Assembly (NCBI RefSeq): GCF_011022235.1 | Contig: NZ_JAAIYP010000011.1 | Coordinates: 1 to 64,000 of the forward strand | DNA length: 64,000 nucleotides | Direction of reading: 5' to 3' | From: Magnetospirillum aberrantis SpK | GTDB lineage: Bacteria; Pseudomonadota; Alphaproteobacteria; Rhodospirillales; Magnetospirillaceae | Shown: positions 27,297 through 34,875 of the stretch, piece by piece | Position numbering within the stretch: position 1 is the stretch's first letter | Layout of the letters: every line of letters starts with the position of its first letter | The notes under the pieces: generated by a model | Database searches by the model: none | What the model saw: the letters and a program-made list of their open reading frames with translations, nothing else | What the model was told of the DNA's origin: nothing | Made by a program: the position numbers and the translations under genes

Positions 27297-28025
27297 TCAG
27301 TCCTGTGGCCGCCATGTGGCGGCGGCGGCGATGGCGCGGTCCACTTCGGCGGTCAGGCGGTCGAGCAGGTGACGGTCGCTCAAATCCGATGGATCGCCTT
27401 TTTGGATGGCCTGGGCGGTTTCCGACAGGCGACGGCATCCGACGCTGCCGGCGGCACCTTTCAGACGGTGGGCGTTTTCACGCACGGTTCGGCTGTCCCC
27501 GGCTTCCCATGCAGCGGTGATGCGTGACAGTTCCTCGCGAAAGGATTGCGGGGCGGCGGCCAGCAGCGCCAGGACGGTGCTGTCGCCGACCCATTGCCGC
27601 ATGTCCTCGATATAATCCGGGTCGAGGGCGGGCGAGTTGTCGTCGGCGCCGCCAACAGCCCATTCCAGGGTCGCGGCAAGGCGGGACACGGTGACCGGCT
27701 GGGGCAAAATGGCGTCCAACCCATCGGCAAGGCAATTTTTCTCGGCCTCGTCGTCGTTCTCGGGGATCAACGCCACCAGCGGCAGGCGGGCCTTGTCGCC
27801 GGGCAGCATGCGAATCAGACGGACGGCGGTGGCTGTGTCCATCACCGACAGGTGCATGTTCATCAGCACAAGATGGACGTCACGTGTTGCCGCCAGTTCC
27901 AGCACATGTGCGCCGTGCTCGGCGATGACCACCGAATGCCCAAGCTTTTCCAGCATGTGACGCAACATGGCCTGATTGACCGGGTTGCTCTCGGCAAGCA
28001 GGACGCAAAGCGATGATGCGGCCAC
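27297..28025 (-). CDS. pseudo-receiver / Hpt phosphotransfer protein
   Basis: A 242-residue two-domain signalling protein. Residues 5-122 are a receiver fold whose key residues are changed: the phospho-acceptor position in 'LVLMNMHLSVMD' is Asn56 rather than Asp, the acidic pair is Glu12-Ser13, the Thr/Ser switch position is Ile87, and the invariant Lys is Gln109 (ILPQPV). It should not be phosphorylated in the usual way. Residues about 145-240 are an Hpt domain with the intact phosphorylatable His186 in 'NAHRLKGAAGSVG'. It probably accepts phosphate from a separate hybrid kinase. No kinase gene is adjacent. The gene diverges from the norEF-like pair. Confidence 0.85.
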   Translation of the reverse strand: MAASSLCVLLAESNPVNQAMLRHMLEKLGHSVVIAEHGAHVLELAATRDVHLVLMNMHLSVMDTATAVRLIRMLPGDKARLPLVALIPENDDEAEKNCLADGLDAILPQPVTVSRLAATLEWAVGGADDNSPALDPDYIEDMRQWVGDSTVLALLAAAPQSFREELSRITAAWEAGDSRTVRENAHRLKGAAGSVGCRRLSETAQAIQKGDPSDLSDRHLLDRLTAEVDRAIAAAATWRPQD

Positions 28026-28126
28026 GTTCGTCTCCCTGTCGAGCTGTGGCGGCGGCGGTGGTGCCGCCGGCTGCTTCTTCCGGCATATACTTTAGCTTAA
28101 TGCTGATGAGTTGGATAAAGGAGCAC

Positions 28127-28140
28127 TTGATCGGCGTCAA
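28127..28140. promoter_or_regulatory. FNR/Nnr/Dnr-type box upstream of the norEF-like genes
   Basis: TTGAT-CGGC-GTCAA matches the FNR/CRP-family consensus TTGAT-N4-ATCAA at 9 of 10 positions. Its centre is about 42 bases upstream of the ATG at 28176, with a CATAAG -10-like hexamer at 28162-28167. That would place the transcription start almost at the start codon. Confidence 0.55.
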
Positions 28141-28175
28141 TGGCGGTGGTCAAGCCGGGGCCATAAGCTTGCTCC

Positions 28176-28754
28176 ATGACCGACACCGCCACCTCTCCGA
28201 CAGGGAACGGCGGCTGGGGCGCATTGTCCGAGCTGCCGGGAAATCCCATCATGTGGGTGCTGATCATCAGCGAATTGCTGGTGTTCGGCGCCTTCTTCCT
28301 TGGCTTCGGCGTTTCCCGCATGCTTCAGCCCGAGTTGTTCAGGGCCGGCCAAGCCATGCTGGACATCCGTCTGGGCGGGTTGAACACCTTGATCCTGGTG
28401 ACCAGCGGCTGGGCCGCCGCCAAGGCGGTCCAGGCCGGGGGACTGGGGCGTGTCGCGCTGTCCCGGCGCTGGCTGGCGGCGGCCATGGCGTTGGGCCTGG
28501 CTTTCCTGGTGGTCAAGGGGATCGAGTACGCCGACAAGGCGGCGCACGGCATCGACATCGAGACCAACACCTTTTTCACCTTGTTCTACCTGATGACCGG
28601 TTTTCATGCCCTGCATGTGGTCATGGGGGTCATCGTGCTGGCCATCGTCGGCTGGAAGAACAGTGTCGAGAACCTGGAGACCGGGGCGGCGTTCTGGCAC
28701 ATGGTCGACCTGATCTGGCTGATCTTGTTTCCCATCGTCTACCTGGTGCGGTGA
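28176..28754 (+). CDS. norE: heme-copper oxidase subunit III-like protein (NorE-like)
   Basis: A 192-residue integral membrane protein of the cytochrome c oxidase subunit III family, with five predicted helices. Signatures are 'ELPGNPIMWVLIISELLVFGAFF', seen in parts ('MWVLIISELLVFGAF'), 'FTLFYLMTGFHALHVVMG' and 'FWHMVDLIWLILFP' near the C-terminus. Short subunit-III-like proteins paired with a small membrane protein are NorE/NorF of denitrifiers, needed for full nitric-oxide reductase activity. No norCB is in the window. There is no good ribosome site before ATG 28176, so a leaderless mRNA is possible. The next gene starts 3 bases after the stop. Confidence 0.75.
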   Translation: MTDTATSPTGNGGWGALSELPGNPIMWVLIISELLVFGAFFLGFGVSRMLQPELFRAGQAMLDIRLGGLNTLILVTSGWAAAKAVQAGGLGRVALSRRWLAAAMALGLAFLVVKGIEYADKAAHGIDIETNTFFTLFYLMTGFHALHVVMGVIVLAIVGWKNSVENLETGAAFWHMVDLIWLILFPIVYLVR

Positions 28755-28757
28755 AGC

Positions 28758-29057
28758 ATGAACGTGAGCGAAACCAAGCTTGAAACCACGACCGACACCA
28801 GCCGCCGTCTGTTGTTCGCCTGGGGGCTTCTGGTTGGGCTGACGTTGGTGTCGCTGGTCGCCGTTCTGGGATTCGGCCATGGCGAGACCGGGCTGGCGGC
28901 GGCGGCGGTGGCGTTGACGGCCTCCTATTTCAAGGCACGTGCCGTTCTTGATCATTTCCTCGATCTACGGCGGGCCGGGCCGGGTTGGCGGCATTTCTTT
29001 TCCGGGACGTTGATCTTTCTGCTGGGATGTCTGCTTGCTACCTATGCATTTGCATGA
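28758..29057 (+). CDS. norF: small membrane protein, cytochrome c oxidase subunit IV-like (NorF-like)
   Basis: A 99-residue protein with three predicted helices: 'LLFAWGLLVGLTLVSLVAV', a middle helix 'GLAAAAVALTASYFKA' and a C-terminal 'FSGTLIFLLGCLLATYAFA'. The pattern fits prokaryotic COX4/NorF, with the typical 'KARAVLDHFLDLR' between helices two and three. It directly follows the NorE-like gene in one unit. The most likely role is assembly or stability of a nitric-oxide reductase or oxidase. The identification depends on small-protein similarity plus context. Confidence 0.65.
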   Translation: MNVSETKLETTTDTSRRLLFAWGLLVGLTLVSLVAVLGFGHGETGLAAAAVALTASYFKARAVLDHFLDLRRAGPGWRHFFSGTLIFLLGCLLATYAFA

Positions 29058-29169
29058 TAATGCAAGTGTTAGCCAAGATGGCATATATGTTATAAATACA
29101 ATCGAAGATTGATGATGGCGGGGGCTTTCCCTAGGATGCGGTCCAGACCCATCCATAAGGAAGAACGCC

Positions 29170-30336
29170 ATGACATCCACGAAGCGTGCGATCGCTCTGG
29201 CCGGCGGTGGTCCGGCCGTGGGGCTCAGCATTGGCAGCCTCAAGCGCCTCCATGAAGAACCCGACCTGCGTTTCGATGTCTGGACCCTGTCGTGCATTGG
29301 CGCGTGGCTGGGCATCGTCTGGAACCAGGCAGAACCGGGGCAAGAGGTCGACACCTCCATCGACTTTTTCCGTGGCATCTTTCGCCCAGACGATGTTTAC
29401 GACCGCTTCCCCATTGCCGCCGCCTTTGCTCCCGACTGGGTCGAATGCGCCCGCAACACCATGGATTTCATCCTCGACCCGCGCAGTTATCGCAATCTGG
29501 TGGTGCCGGACGCTATCTTGGCCGCCACCGAGGAATTGGTGCGCTTTGCCACCGATCCCAGACAGTGGAGCAATTCGAATTTCAATACGCTGATCCTGAA
29601 CCAGATCCTGGCGGTCAATCCGTGGAGCCGGTTCATGACCAGCCTGATGTACAAGAGCAAGACCAAGGGGTTGTCGCGGATTTATTACCCGGACAGCGCG
29701 TTGCTGGCCGAGATCAAGTTCGAAAATCTCTATAAGCCGGGTAAGCCGGTGCTCTACCACAATGCCTACAACCTGACCGACGACCGGCTGGAATTGTTCA
29801 GCAACGCCAATTCCAAGTATCAGCGCATCAGCGGCCACACCTTGTGCGCCTGTTCGGCGCTGCCTTATGTGGAGGAGCCGGTGGTCATGGACGGCAGGAC
29901 CTATTGCGAAGGGGCCACCGTCGACACCGTCAATTTCGAGGATCTGCTGAAGAACCACCCCGACCTGGACGAGGTGTGGGTCAGCCGTATTCTCGACATC
30001 AAACAGGTGCGCAAACCCGACAACCTGTATGACGCGCTGAACAATCTGGTGATGCTGTTCGCGGCCACCACCAGCGAGGACGACGTCAAGCTGTTCAAGT
30101 ATCATGCCGCCAAGACCCATCCCGATCTCAAGGTCATCGAGATTCCGGTGGACTTCAACGTCAACTACGACTGGACCTATTCCAACCTCGACCGTTCCAT
30201 CGTCGAAGGGTACGACGCCGCGGATGCGGTGGTCGCCGCCTATCGGCAAGGACGGACGCTCAGCCCTGTCGAAGCGCGCAAGCTGTCTCGCGAGAAGGTC
30301 TCGAAGGGCAAGGCGGCGAAGCTTGTACAGGCGTAG
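29170..30336 (+). CDS. patatin-like phospholipase family protein with altered catalytic dyad
   Basis: A 388-residue patatin-fold protein. The oxyanion-hole glycine loop is clear (ALAGGGPAVGLSIGSL). At the nucleophile elbow, where patatins have GxSxG, this protein reads L-S-C-I-G-A (residues 40-45), so the usual serine position is Cys42. At the Asp of the DG[GA] motif, the aligned segment 'MDGRTYCEGATVD' has either Asp241 or Glu247. It may be an esterase using Cys, a variant hydrolase, or a non-enzymatic binding protein. ATG 29170 is preceded by 'aaggaaga'. It stands alone, with an AT-rich promoter-like region (TATAAA near 29091) upstream. There is no signal peptide. Confidence 0.7.
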   Translation: MTSTKRAIALAGGGPAVGLSIGSLKRLHEEPDLRFDVWTLSCIGAWLGIVWNQAEPGQEVDTSIDFFRGIFRPDDVYDRFPIAAAFAPDWVECARNTMDFILDPRSYRNLVVPDAILAATEELVRFATDPRQWSNSNFNTLILNQILAVNPWSRFMTSLMYKSKTKGLSRIYYPDSALLAEIKFENLYKPGKPVLYHNAYNLTDDRLELFSNANSKYQRISGHTLCACSALPYVEEPVVMDGRTYCEGATVDTVNFEDLLKNHPDLDEVWVSRILDIKQVRKPDNLYDALNNLVMLFAATTSEDDVKLFKYHAAKTHPDLKVIEIPVDFNVNYDWTYSNLDRSIVEGYDAADAVVAAYRQGRTLSPVEARKLSREKVSKGKAAKLVQA

Positions 30337-30353
30337 CGGCTGGCGTATTTGAT

Positions 30354-30401
30354 TTTTCAAGTAATCGCCGGATTGCCTTGTCTGGTGTGACTACTTGAAA
30401 A
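30354..30401. repeat. inverted repeat after the patatin gene
   Basis: TTTTCAAGTA (30354-30363) and TACTTGAAAA (30392-30401) are exact complements 28 bases apart, 18 bases past the patatin stop. It may be a weak terminator or an operator for the chemoreceptor gene 150 bases downstream. Confidence 0.3.
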
Positions 30402-30495
30402 TTCAAAAAGTTGTTTCGGTGTCACGATTCCGTCTTCTGTGTAGTGGGGTCTGTACCTTACTATTCTTCTGGATAAGTGCTTACCGTTACCGCTC

Positions 30496-30503
30496 GCCGA
30501 TAA
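30496..30503 (+). promoter_or_regulatory. sigma-28 (FliA)-like -10 element upstream of the MCP gene
   Basis: GCCGATAA is an exact match to the flagellar sigma-28 -10 element, 46 bases upstream of the chemoreceptor start. The -35 side is poor: TAAG (30474-30477) is 18 bases away, rather than TAAA at about 15. It is plausible because chemoreceptor genes are often in the flagellar regulon. Confidence 0.35.
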
Positions 30504-30548
30504 GGCGTGTTACAAAAAACCTCGTGCGGGATAATGTGCGAGGGTGTC

Positions 30549-32249
30549 ATGCTTTTCTTCGATCATATGAAGATCGGCGCCAAGATCGCCATCGTTCCCA
30601 TTGTTGCCGCCTTGGGAATGGTGGTGGTCGCGGCTGTCGGCATGCGCGGCCTGTCGGAACAGCGTGCCTCCCTGAACGACATCGCCGACGTCTCGTTCGC
30701 CAAATCCGTCAGGATCGGAGCTCTGGCCAGCGTCATGCAGGCCGCCCACGCCGACCTTTACCGGTTGTTGACCTGGAATGCGGCCGGGGTCGACGAAAAG
30801 CAGATGGGCAAGGCCGAGGAAAGCTTCAACACAGAGCTGAAGCAGGCCGTGGACGATCTGGCCGCCTATCGTTCGGACCTTGCCTTGAACGAAGAGGAAC
30901 AGGCGCTTCTTGGGCGGATCGAACGGGCGCTGGCGTTGTATCGCGAGAACACGGACCAGGTGTTGTCCATGCAGCAGTTGGATTTCACCGCCGCCGTGTC
31001 GTTCATGTGGACAGCCCAGGACAATTTCCAGGCGCTGATGCGCGAGACCCGGCAAATGATCGCCCTTGAGGGGCGGCTGGTGGAAGAAGCCAAGAATGCC
31101 GCGGCGGCGGCGGCGGGGGCGACGCGGACGCTGTTCGTCACCATCACGGTGGGGGCCCTGGTGGCTCTGGCGTTGATCTCGCTGTTGCTGGGACGGGGCA
31201 TCGCGCGGGCGGTGGGGGGCATGACCGCAGCCATGGAACGGCTGGCACGCGGCGAGCTCGACACCCAGGTTCCGGCGATCGGCCGGCGTGACGAGATCGG
31301 TGCCATGGCTGGCGCGGTTCAAGTGTTCAAGGACAACGCGCTCAGGGTTCAGGCGCTGACCGCGGAACAGCAGGCCATGGCCCGCGAGGCGGAACAGGCC
31401 AAGCGCCGGGCTATGACCGACTTGGCCGACGAGATCGAGCAGAGCGTGCGCAGCGCCGTCGGTGCCGCATCGGCCGCCGCCGATTCCATCCGGGGCGAGG
31501 CCGAGGTGCTGGCCGTCAACGCGGAGACCGCGTCGGGCCGTTCGGCCGAGGCGGCGCAATCGTCCGAAGCGGCCAACGGCAACGTGGAAACCGTGGCGCA
31601 AGCCGCCGAACGTCTGGTTTCCGCCATCGGCGAGATCAATCGCCAGATATCCGAATCGTCGCAGGTGGCTAAGCAGGCGGTGGTCGAGGCCGCCCGCACC
31701 GACGAGACGGTCAAGGGGCTGACCCAGGCGTCAGCCAAGATCGGCGAGGTGGTGGGACTGATCAACGACATCGCGTCCCAGACCAATCTTTTGGCCTTGA
31801 ACGCGACCATCGAGGCGGCGCGGGCCGGCGAGGCCGGCAAGGGTTTCGCAGTGGTGGCCGGCGAGGTGAAAAGTCTGGCCAACCAGACCGCTCGGGCGAC
31901 CGAGGAAATCTCGGCGGAAATCAGCGCCATGAAAGGTGCCACCGATCAGGCGGTCAAAGCCATCGACGGCATCGTGGTGACAATTTCCCGCGTCAACCAA
32001 TCCTTGGCGGTCATCGCCGGCGCGGTGGCCGAACAGGGGCGCGCCACCGGCGAGATCAGTGAATCCGTGGCCCTGGCGGCCGACGGAACCCGCACGGTCA
32101 GCCATGGTATCGGCGAGGTACGTCGTGTCGCCGAGGAGGTGGGCACCGCCGCCGCCAACGTGCACGTCACCACCGAAGGTCTGGTGGAGGAATTTTCTCG
32201 CCTGCAATCGCAAGTGGATGGTCTGGTGTCGCGGCTGCGATCCGCGTGA
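30549..32249 (+). CDS. methyl-accepting chemotaxis protein
   Basis: A 566-residue transmembrane chemoreceptor. It has a membrane helix at about 12-32, a periplasmic helical sensor of about 155 residues (four-helix-bundle type), a second helix near 197-220, a HAMP domain, and a cytoplasmic signalling domain. The hairpin tip is canonical: 'QTNLLALNATIEAARAGEAG' followed by 'KGFAVVAGEVK'. There is no C-terminal CheR/CheB-tethering pentapeptide. ATG 30549 is preceded by 'gagggt'; MKIGAKIA at 30567 is an alternative. The next gene encodes a periplasmic Cache protein. A ligand cannot be named. Confidence 0.9.
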   Translation: MLFFDHMKIGAKIAIVPIVAALGMVVVAAVGMRGLSEQRASLNDIADVSFAKSVRIGALASVMQAAHADLYRLLTWNAAGVDEKQMGKAEESFNTELKQAVDDLAAYRSDLALNEEEQALLGRIERALALYRENTDQVLSMQQLDFTAAVSFMWTAQDNFQALMRETRQMIALEGRLVEEAKNAAAAAAGATRTLFVTITVGALVALALISLLLGRGIARAVGGMTAAMERLARGELDTQVPAIGRRDEIGAMAGAVQVFKDNALRVQALTAEQQAMAREAEQAKRRAMTDLADEIEQSVRSAVGAASAAADSIRGEAEVLAVNAETASGRSAEAAQSSEAANGNVETVAQAAERLVSAIGEINRQISESSQVAKQAVVEAARTDETVKGLTQASAKIGEVVGLINDIASQTNLLALNATIEAARAGEAGKGFAVVAGEVKSLANQTARATEEISAEISAMKGATDQAVKAIDGIVVTISRVNQSLAVIAGAVAEQGRATGEISESVALAADGTRTVSHGIGEVRRVAEEVGTAAANVHVTTEGLVEEFSRLQSQVDGLVSRLRSA

Positions 32250-32299
32250 CGGCGCCACGGCCGTATGAACCCGATGAAAAACAAGAGGAGGGACGGGAC

Positions 32300-32761
32300 G
32301 TGAGAAGTGTGTTCAAGATGGCGGCTGCCGCCGCTTTCGCCATGGCCGGGTTTGTTCCGGCCGCCTATGCCGACGAATGCGCGCCGGCTCAGGGATTGGT
32401 GGACAAGGCCATCACTCATTACAAGGATGTCGGCAAGGCCAAGGCTTTCGCCGATTTCATGGACAAGGGCAACAAGGAATGGGTGGACGGTGAATTGTAC
32501 GTCATCGTCAGCACCATGGACGGTATCTTCAAGGTGCACGCCATCAATCCCAAGTTGATCGACAATCCGCAATTGCCGACGCTCAAGGACACCAATGGCG
32601 TGATGATCATTCAGGAAATGATCCGGACCGGCAAGGCGACGCCCAATGGCGGCTGGGCCAAATACACCTGGACCCACCCGGAAACCAAAAAGCTTGCTCC
32701 CAAGCAAACTTGGGTGAAGGTGTATGACGACCAATTGTTCATGGCCGGCTGTTATCCCTGA
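32300..32761 (+). CDS. periplasmic single-Cache domain protein
   Basis: A 153-residue secreted protein. The start is GTG 32300 with a strong 'gaggaggga' site upstream; the longer open frame overlaps the MCP end. Residues 1-24 form a Sec signal peptide ending PAAYA|DE. The mature part resembles a small-molecule-binding single Cache domain: 'VDKAITHYKDVGKAKAFADF', 'DGELYVIVSTMDGIFKVHAI', and the terminal 'TWVKVYDDQLFMAGCYP'. Such stand-alone Cache proteins may deliver a ligand to a receptor; the MCP gene 50 bases upstream is the obvious candidate partner. Confidence 0.75.
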   Translation: MRSVFKMAAAAAFAMAGFVPAAYADECAPAQGLVDKAITHYKDVGKAKAFADFMDKGNKEWVDGELYVIVSTMDGIFKVHAINPKLIDNPQLPTLKDTNGVMIIQEMIRTGKATPNGGWAKYTWTHPETKKLAPKQTWVKVYDDQLFMAGCYP

Positions 32762-32783
32762 TCAATTTCCCACCGCACCTGTG

Positions 32784-32815
32784 ATGGCGCCCGCAGGCTT
32801 TGCCTCGGGCGCCAT
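32784..32815 (+). terminator. hairpin terminator after the Cache gene
   Basis: ATGGCGCCCG (32784-32793) pairs exactly with CGGGCGCCAT (32806-32815), followed by the T-rich TTCGTT. It is 22 bases past the stop. Confidence 0.55.
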
Positions 32816-33114
32816 TTCGTTATGAAATCGTTCATTGTCCGTCCCTTAGAGTTTCTTTGCGCGATGTATCGCGATGGTGGGAAACGTCTGACGCCTTGCT
32901 GGTGTTTCGTTGATCTGTCGCAAGCTGCTCCGCTGATGCGGCGATGGTTGGGGCAGTCAAAGGGGGCGCGAAGAGGATTGCGACGGGAGTGTTGACGAAG
33001 TCGTTCGAGGTGATGGTTGCGTTCAATTCCCGTCTATGCTTAAGCTGGAGATATCAGCACGGGAGAATCCATATTCAGTCCAAAGTGATGATTTGAGGTG
33101 GGGGCACCAATAAG
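32816..33114. other. gene-free stretch before the parA-che cluster
   Basis: About 430 bases between the Cache gene (ends 32761) and parA (starts 33194) hold no credible gene. The short frames on the minus strand lack ribosome sites and overlap the parA start. Apart from the terminator at 32784 and the palindrome at 33115, I see nothing distinctive; promoters for the chemosensory operon must lie in its right-hand part. Confidence 0.5.
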
Positions 33115-33136
33115 ACATGCGCACATGTGCGCATGT
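33115..33136. promoter_or_regulatory. 22-bp perfect palindrome, candidate operator of the parA-che operon
   Basis: ACATGCGCACA is followed immediately by its reverse complement TGTGCGCATGT. It ends 57 bases upstream of the parA ATG. A gapless palindrome of this length in a promoter region suggests a dimeric repressor/activator site; no cognate regulator is visible nearby. Confidence 0.5.
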
Positions 33137-33193
33137 AAATGATCGGTGAATGGGACAATAACGGCGGGCGAACAAAATGGACGATCATCGGCG

Positions 33194-34285
33194 ATGAAAC
33201 CGTATATCGTTGCCATCTTTAACCAAAAGGGCGGCATTTCGAAGACGACCACCAGCACGAACCTTGCGGTTTGTCTGGCGGCGTATGGTAAGTCTGTGGT
33301 GGTCATCGACCTGGATTCCCAAGGCGATTCCACCAAGAGTCTTGGCATCGACCCCAACGTGAAGCGCGGCATCTACGACCTGTTCGTCGGTTCCGCCGAG
33401 GTTGAGGAGGTCATGCAGGACACCGCGTTCGCGGGCGTCAAGGTCATTCCCTCGACCTACAGCTTGGCCGGCATCGAAATCCGGCTGTCCGAGCTCAAGG
33501 ATTCGCAGCGCACGCTGACCAACATCATCAGTCACACGGCGCTGGATTGCGATTACGTCATCATCGACTGCCCGCCGGCCCTGGGCATCCTTCCCATCAA
33601 CGCGCTAGCCGCCGCCCATGCGGTGATCATTCCGGTCACCGCCACGCCCTATGCCAACGATGGCTTGATGCGCACGCTTCCTTCCATCAAGTACGTCCAA
33701 GAGGGGCTGAACAAGGCCTTGTTGCTTCAGGGGGTGCTGTTCACCATCCATGACCGCAACAAGACCGCTCGCAAGATCAGCGAACTGATTCGCGCCCGTT
33801 TGGGTGGCACGGTCTATGGTGCCGAAATCCCGCGCGACACCATGGTCATCGAAGCCGCCACGGCCCGGTTGCCGGTCTGCGTCTACGCGCCCAAATCGGC
33901 CGCCGCTCAGGCTCATCTGGATTTCACCGGGGAATTCCTGGACCGTCACCAAAAGATCGCCGCCAAGGCTGGCGTGGTGGTGCCGCCACCGGGGCGGCGT
34001 GACGAGGCGCTGAACCGTCTTCTCGCCTGGCAGAGCGAACATGCGCACGAGGCCAGCCAACCCAATGGCGAGCGGGTGCGTCAACGCAAGCATCAGCTTG
34101 ACCGCATGCTTTATGGAAACCGCACTCCGCTTGAGCGTCTGCACCTTGGCGTGATTCATTTCTTTATCGAGAACCGGATTTCGCTGGTGGCTTTCTTGCT
34201 GGTGGTTCTGGCCGCCATGGTCACGCTGGTGGGCATGGGGGTCGAGGGTGTTCGCATGCTCGCCTCCACCATGGGTTTGTCCTGA
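33194..34285 (+). CDS. ParA-family ATPase with C-terminal membrane anchor, heading a chemosensory operon
   Basis: A 363-residue protein. Residues 1 to about 255 form a ParA/MinD-type P-loop ATPase: deviant Walker A 'NQKGGISKTTTSTNLA', 'VIDLDSQGDSTKSLG', Walker B-like 'YVIIDCPPALG'. A charged linker follows, and a hydrophobic helix at about 329-349 (ISLVAFLLVVLAAMV...) should anchor it in the inner membrane. No parB lies beside it. ParA relatives (ParC, PpfA) position chemotaxis arrays, and this gene sits 83 bases before cheW in the same direction, so array positioning or partitioning is the best inference. The start is ATG 33194 because MKPYIVAIFNQKGG is the normal ParA beginning. Confidence 0.85.
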   Translation: MKPYIVAIFNQKGGISKTTTSTNLAVCLAAYGKSVVVIDLDSQGDSTKSLGIDPNVKRGIYDLFVGSAEVEEVMQDTAFAGVKVIPSTYSLAGIEIRLSELKDSQRTLTNIISHTALDCDYVIIDCPPALGILPINALAAAHAVIIPVTATPYANDGLMRTLPSIKYVQEGLNKALLLQGVLFTIHDRNKTARKISELIRARLGGTVYGAEIPRDTMVIEAATARLPVCVYAPKSAAAQAHLDFTGEFLDRHQKIAAKAGVVVPPPGRRDEALNRLLAWQSEHAHEASQPNGERVRQRKHQLDRMLYGNRTPLERLHLGVIHFFIENRISLVAFLLVVLAAMVTLVGMGVEGVRMLASTMGLS

Positions 34286-34330
34286 TCCCGAAATATGTGT
34301 CTCTTTCGTGGATTGCGCGCTTTCCTTGCG

Positions 34331-34349
34331 TTTGGTTAAAATAACCAAA
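34331..34349. repeat. 8-bp inverted repeat between parA and cheW
   Basis: TTTGGTTA (34331-34338) and TAACCAAA (34342-34349) flank AAA. It lies 45 bases after parA and 20 bases before the cheW start. It may be an operator or a weak transcript-processing hairpin. Confidence 0.3.
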
Positions 34350-34368
34350 AGTTTTGGGGACAAACACG

Positions 34369-34875
34369 TTGGGCGGCGCGGGCGACGATCTTCATTCGGT
34401 GGTGATGTTCCGCCTGGGCGGCCAGCTTTTCGCCATCCCCGTCACTGACGTGCGCGAGGTTGTTCCCTATGCTTGGCTGGAACATCCCCCCCGCATGCCG
34501 GCCTTTGTCCAAGGCGTCCTGAATCTGGCCGGTACGGCGGTGCCGGTGTTGCGGCTGGACCGCCTTCTTGGGTTGGCGCAGTCTTCTTTCGGACTCGAAT
34601 CCTCGATTTTGATCATGACGGGTGCAGACGGGGGTGTCGGCCTGTTGGTCGACCATGTCGAAGGCGTGCGCGCCGCCGCCGATTTCCAGTTTTCGGCCAT
34701 CGATGACGGTCAATCCTTCCAGGGCTGCGTTAGCGGACAGATGCATGGGCCGCTGGGAAGCGCCCATCTGGTGTCGTGGCGTCAGGTGTTGCTGGAAGAG
34801 GAGCGCCAGCGTCTGGAGCAGTTCCGCCTCGATGCCGAACAAAGGCTGGCGCAATTGTCGGAAGGCCAGGGGTGA
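34369..34875 (+). CDS. cheW: CheW-like coupling protein (first copy)
   Basis: A 168-residue CheW-domain protein that would couple receptors to CheA. The family core reads 'VVMFRLGGQLFAIPVTDVREVV', visible in parts ('FRLGGQLFAIPV'), 'GVLNLAGTAVPVLRLDRLLG' and 'GLLVDHVEGV'. A Glu/Arg-rich C-terminal helix extends beyond the domain. The start is placed at TTG 34369 with 'ggggaca' 8 bases upstream; TTG 34354 and ATG 34405 are alternatives. The stop overlaps the GTG of cheR. It corresponds in position to WspB. Confidence 0.85.
   Translation: MGGAGDDLHSVVMFRLGGQLFAIPVTDVREVVPYAWLEHPPRMPAFVQGVLNLAGTAVPVLRLDRLLGLAQSSFGLESSILIMTGADGGVGLLVDHVEGVRAAADFQFSAIDDGQSFQGCVSGQMHGPLGSAHLVSWRQVLLEEERQRLEQFRLDAEQRLAQLSEGQG

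Noticed and set aside
32832-33026. Short minus-strand open frame of 64 codons in the gap before parA
   Set aside because: No ribosome site, no recognisable composition and it lies in a region that looks noncoding.
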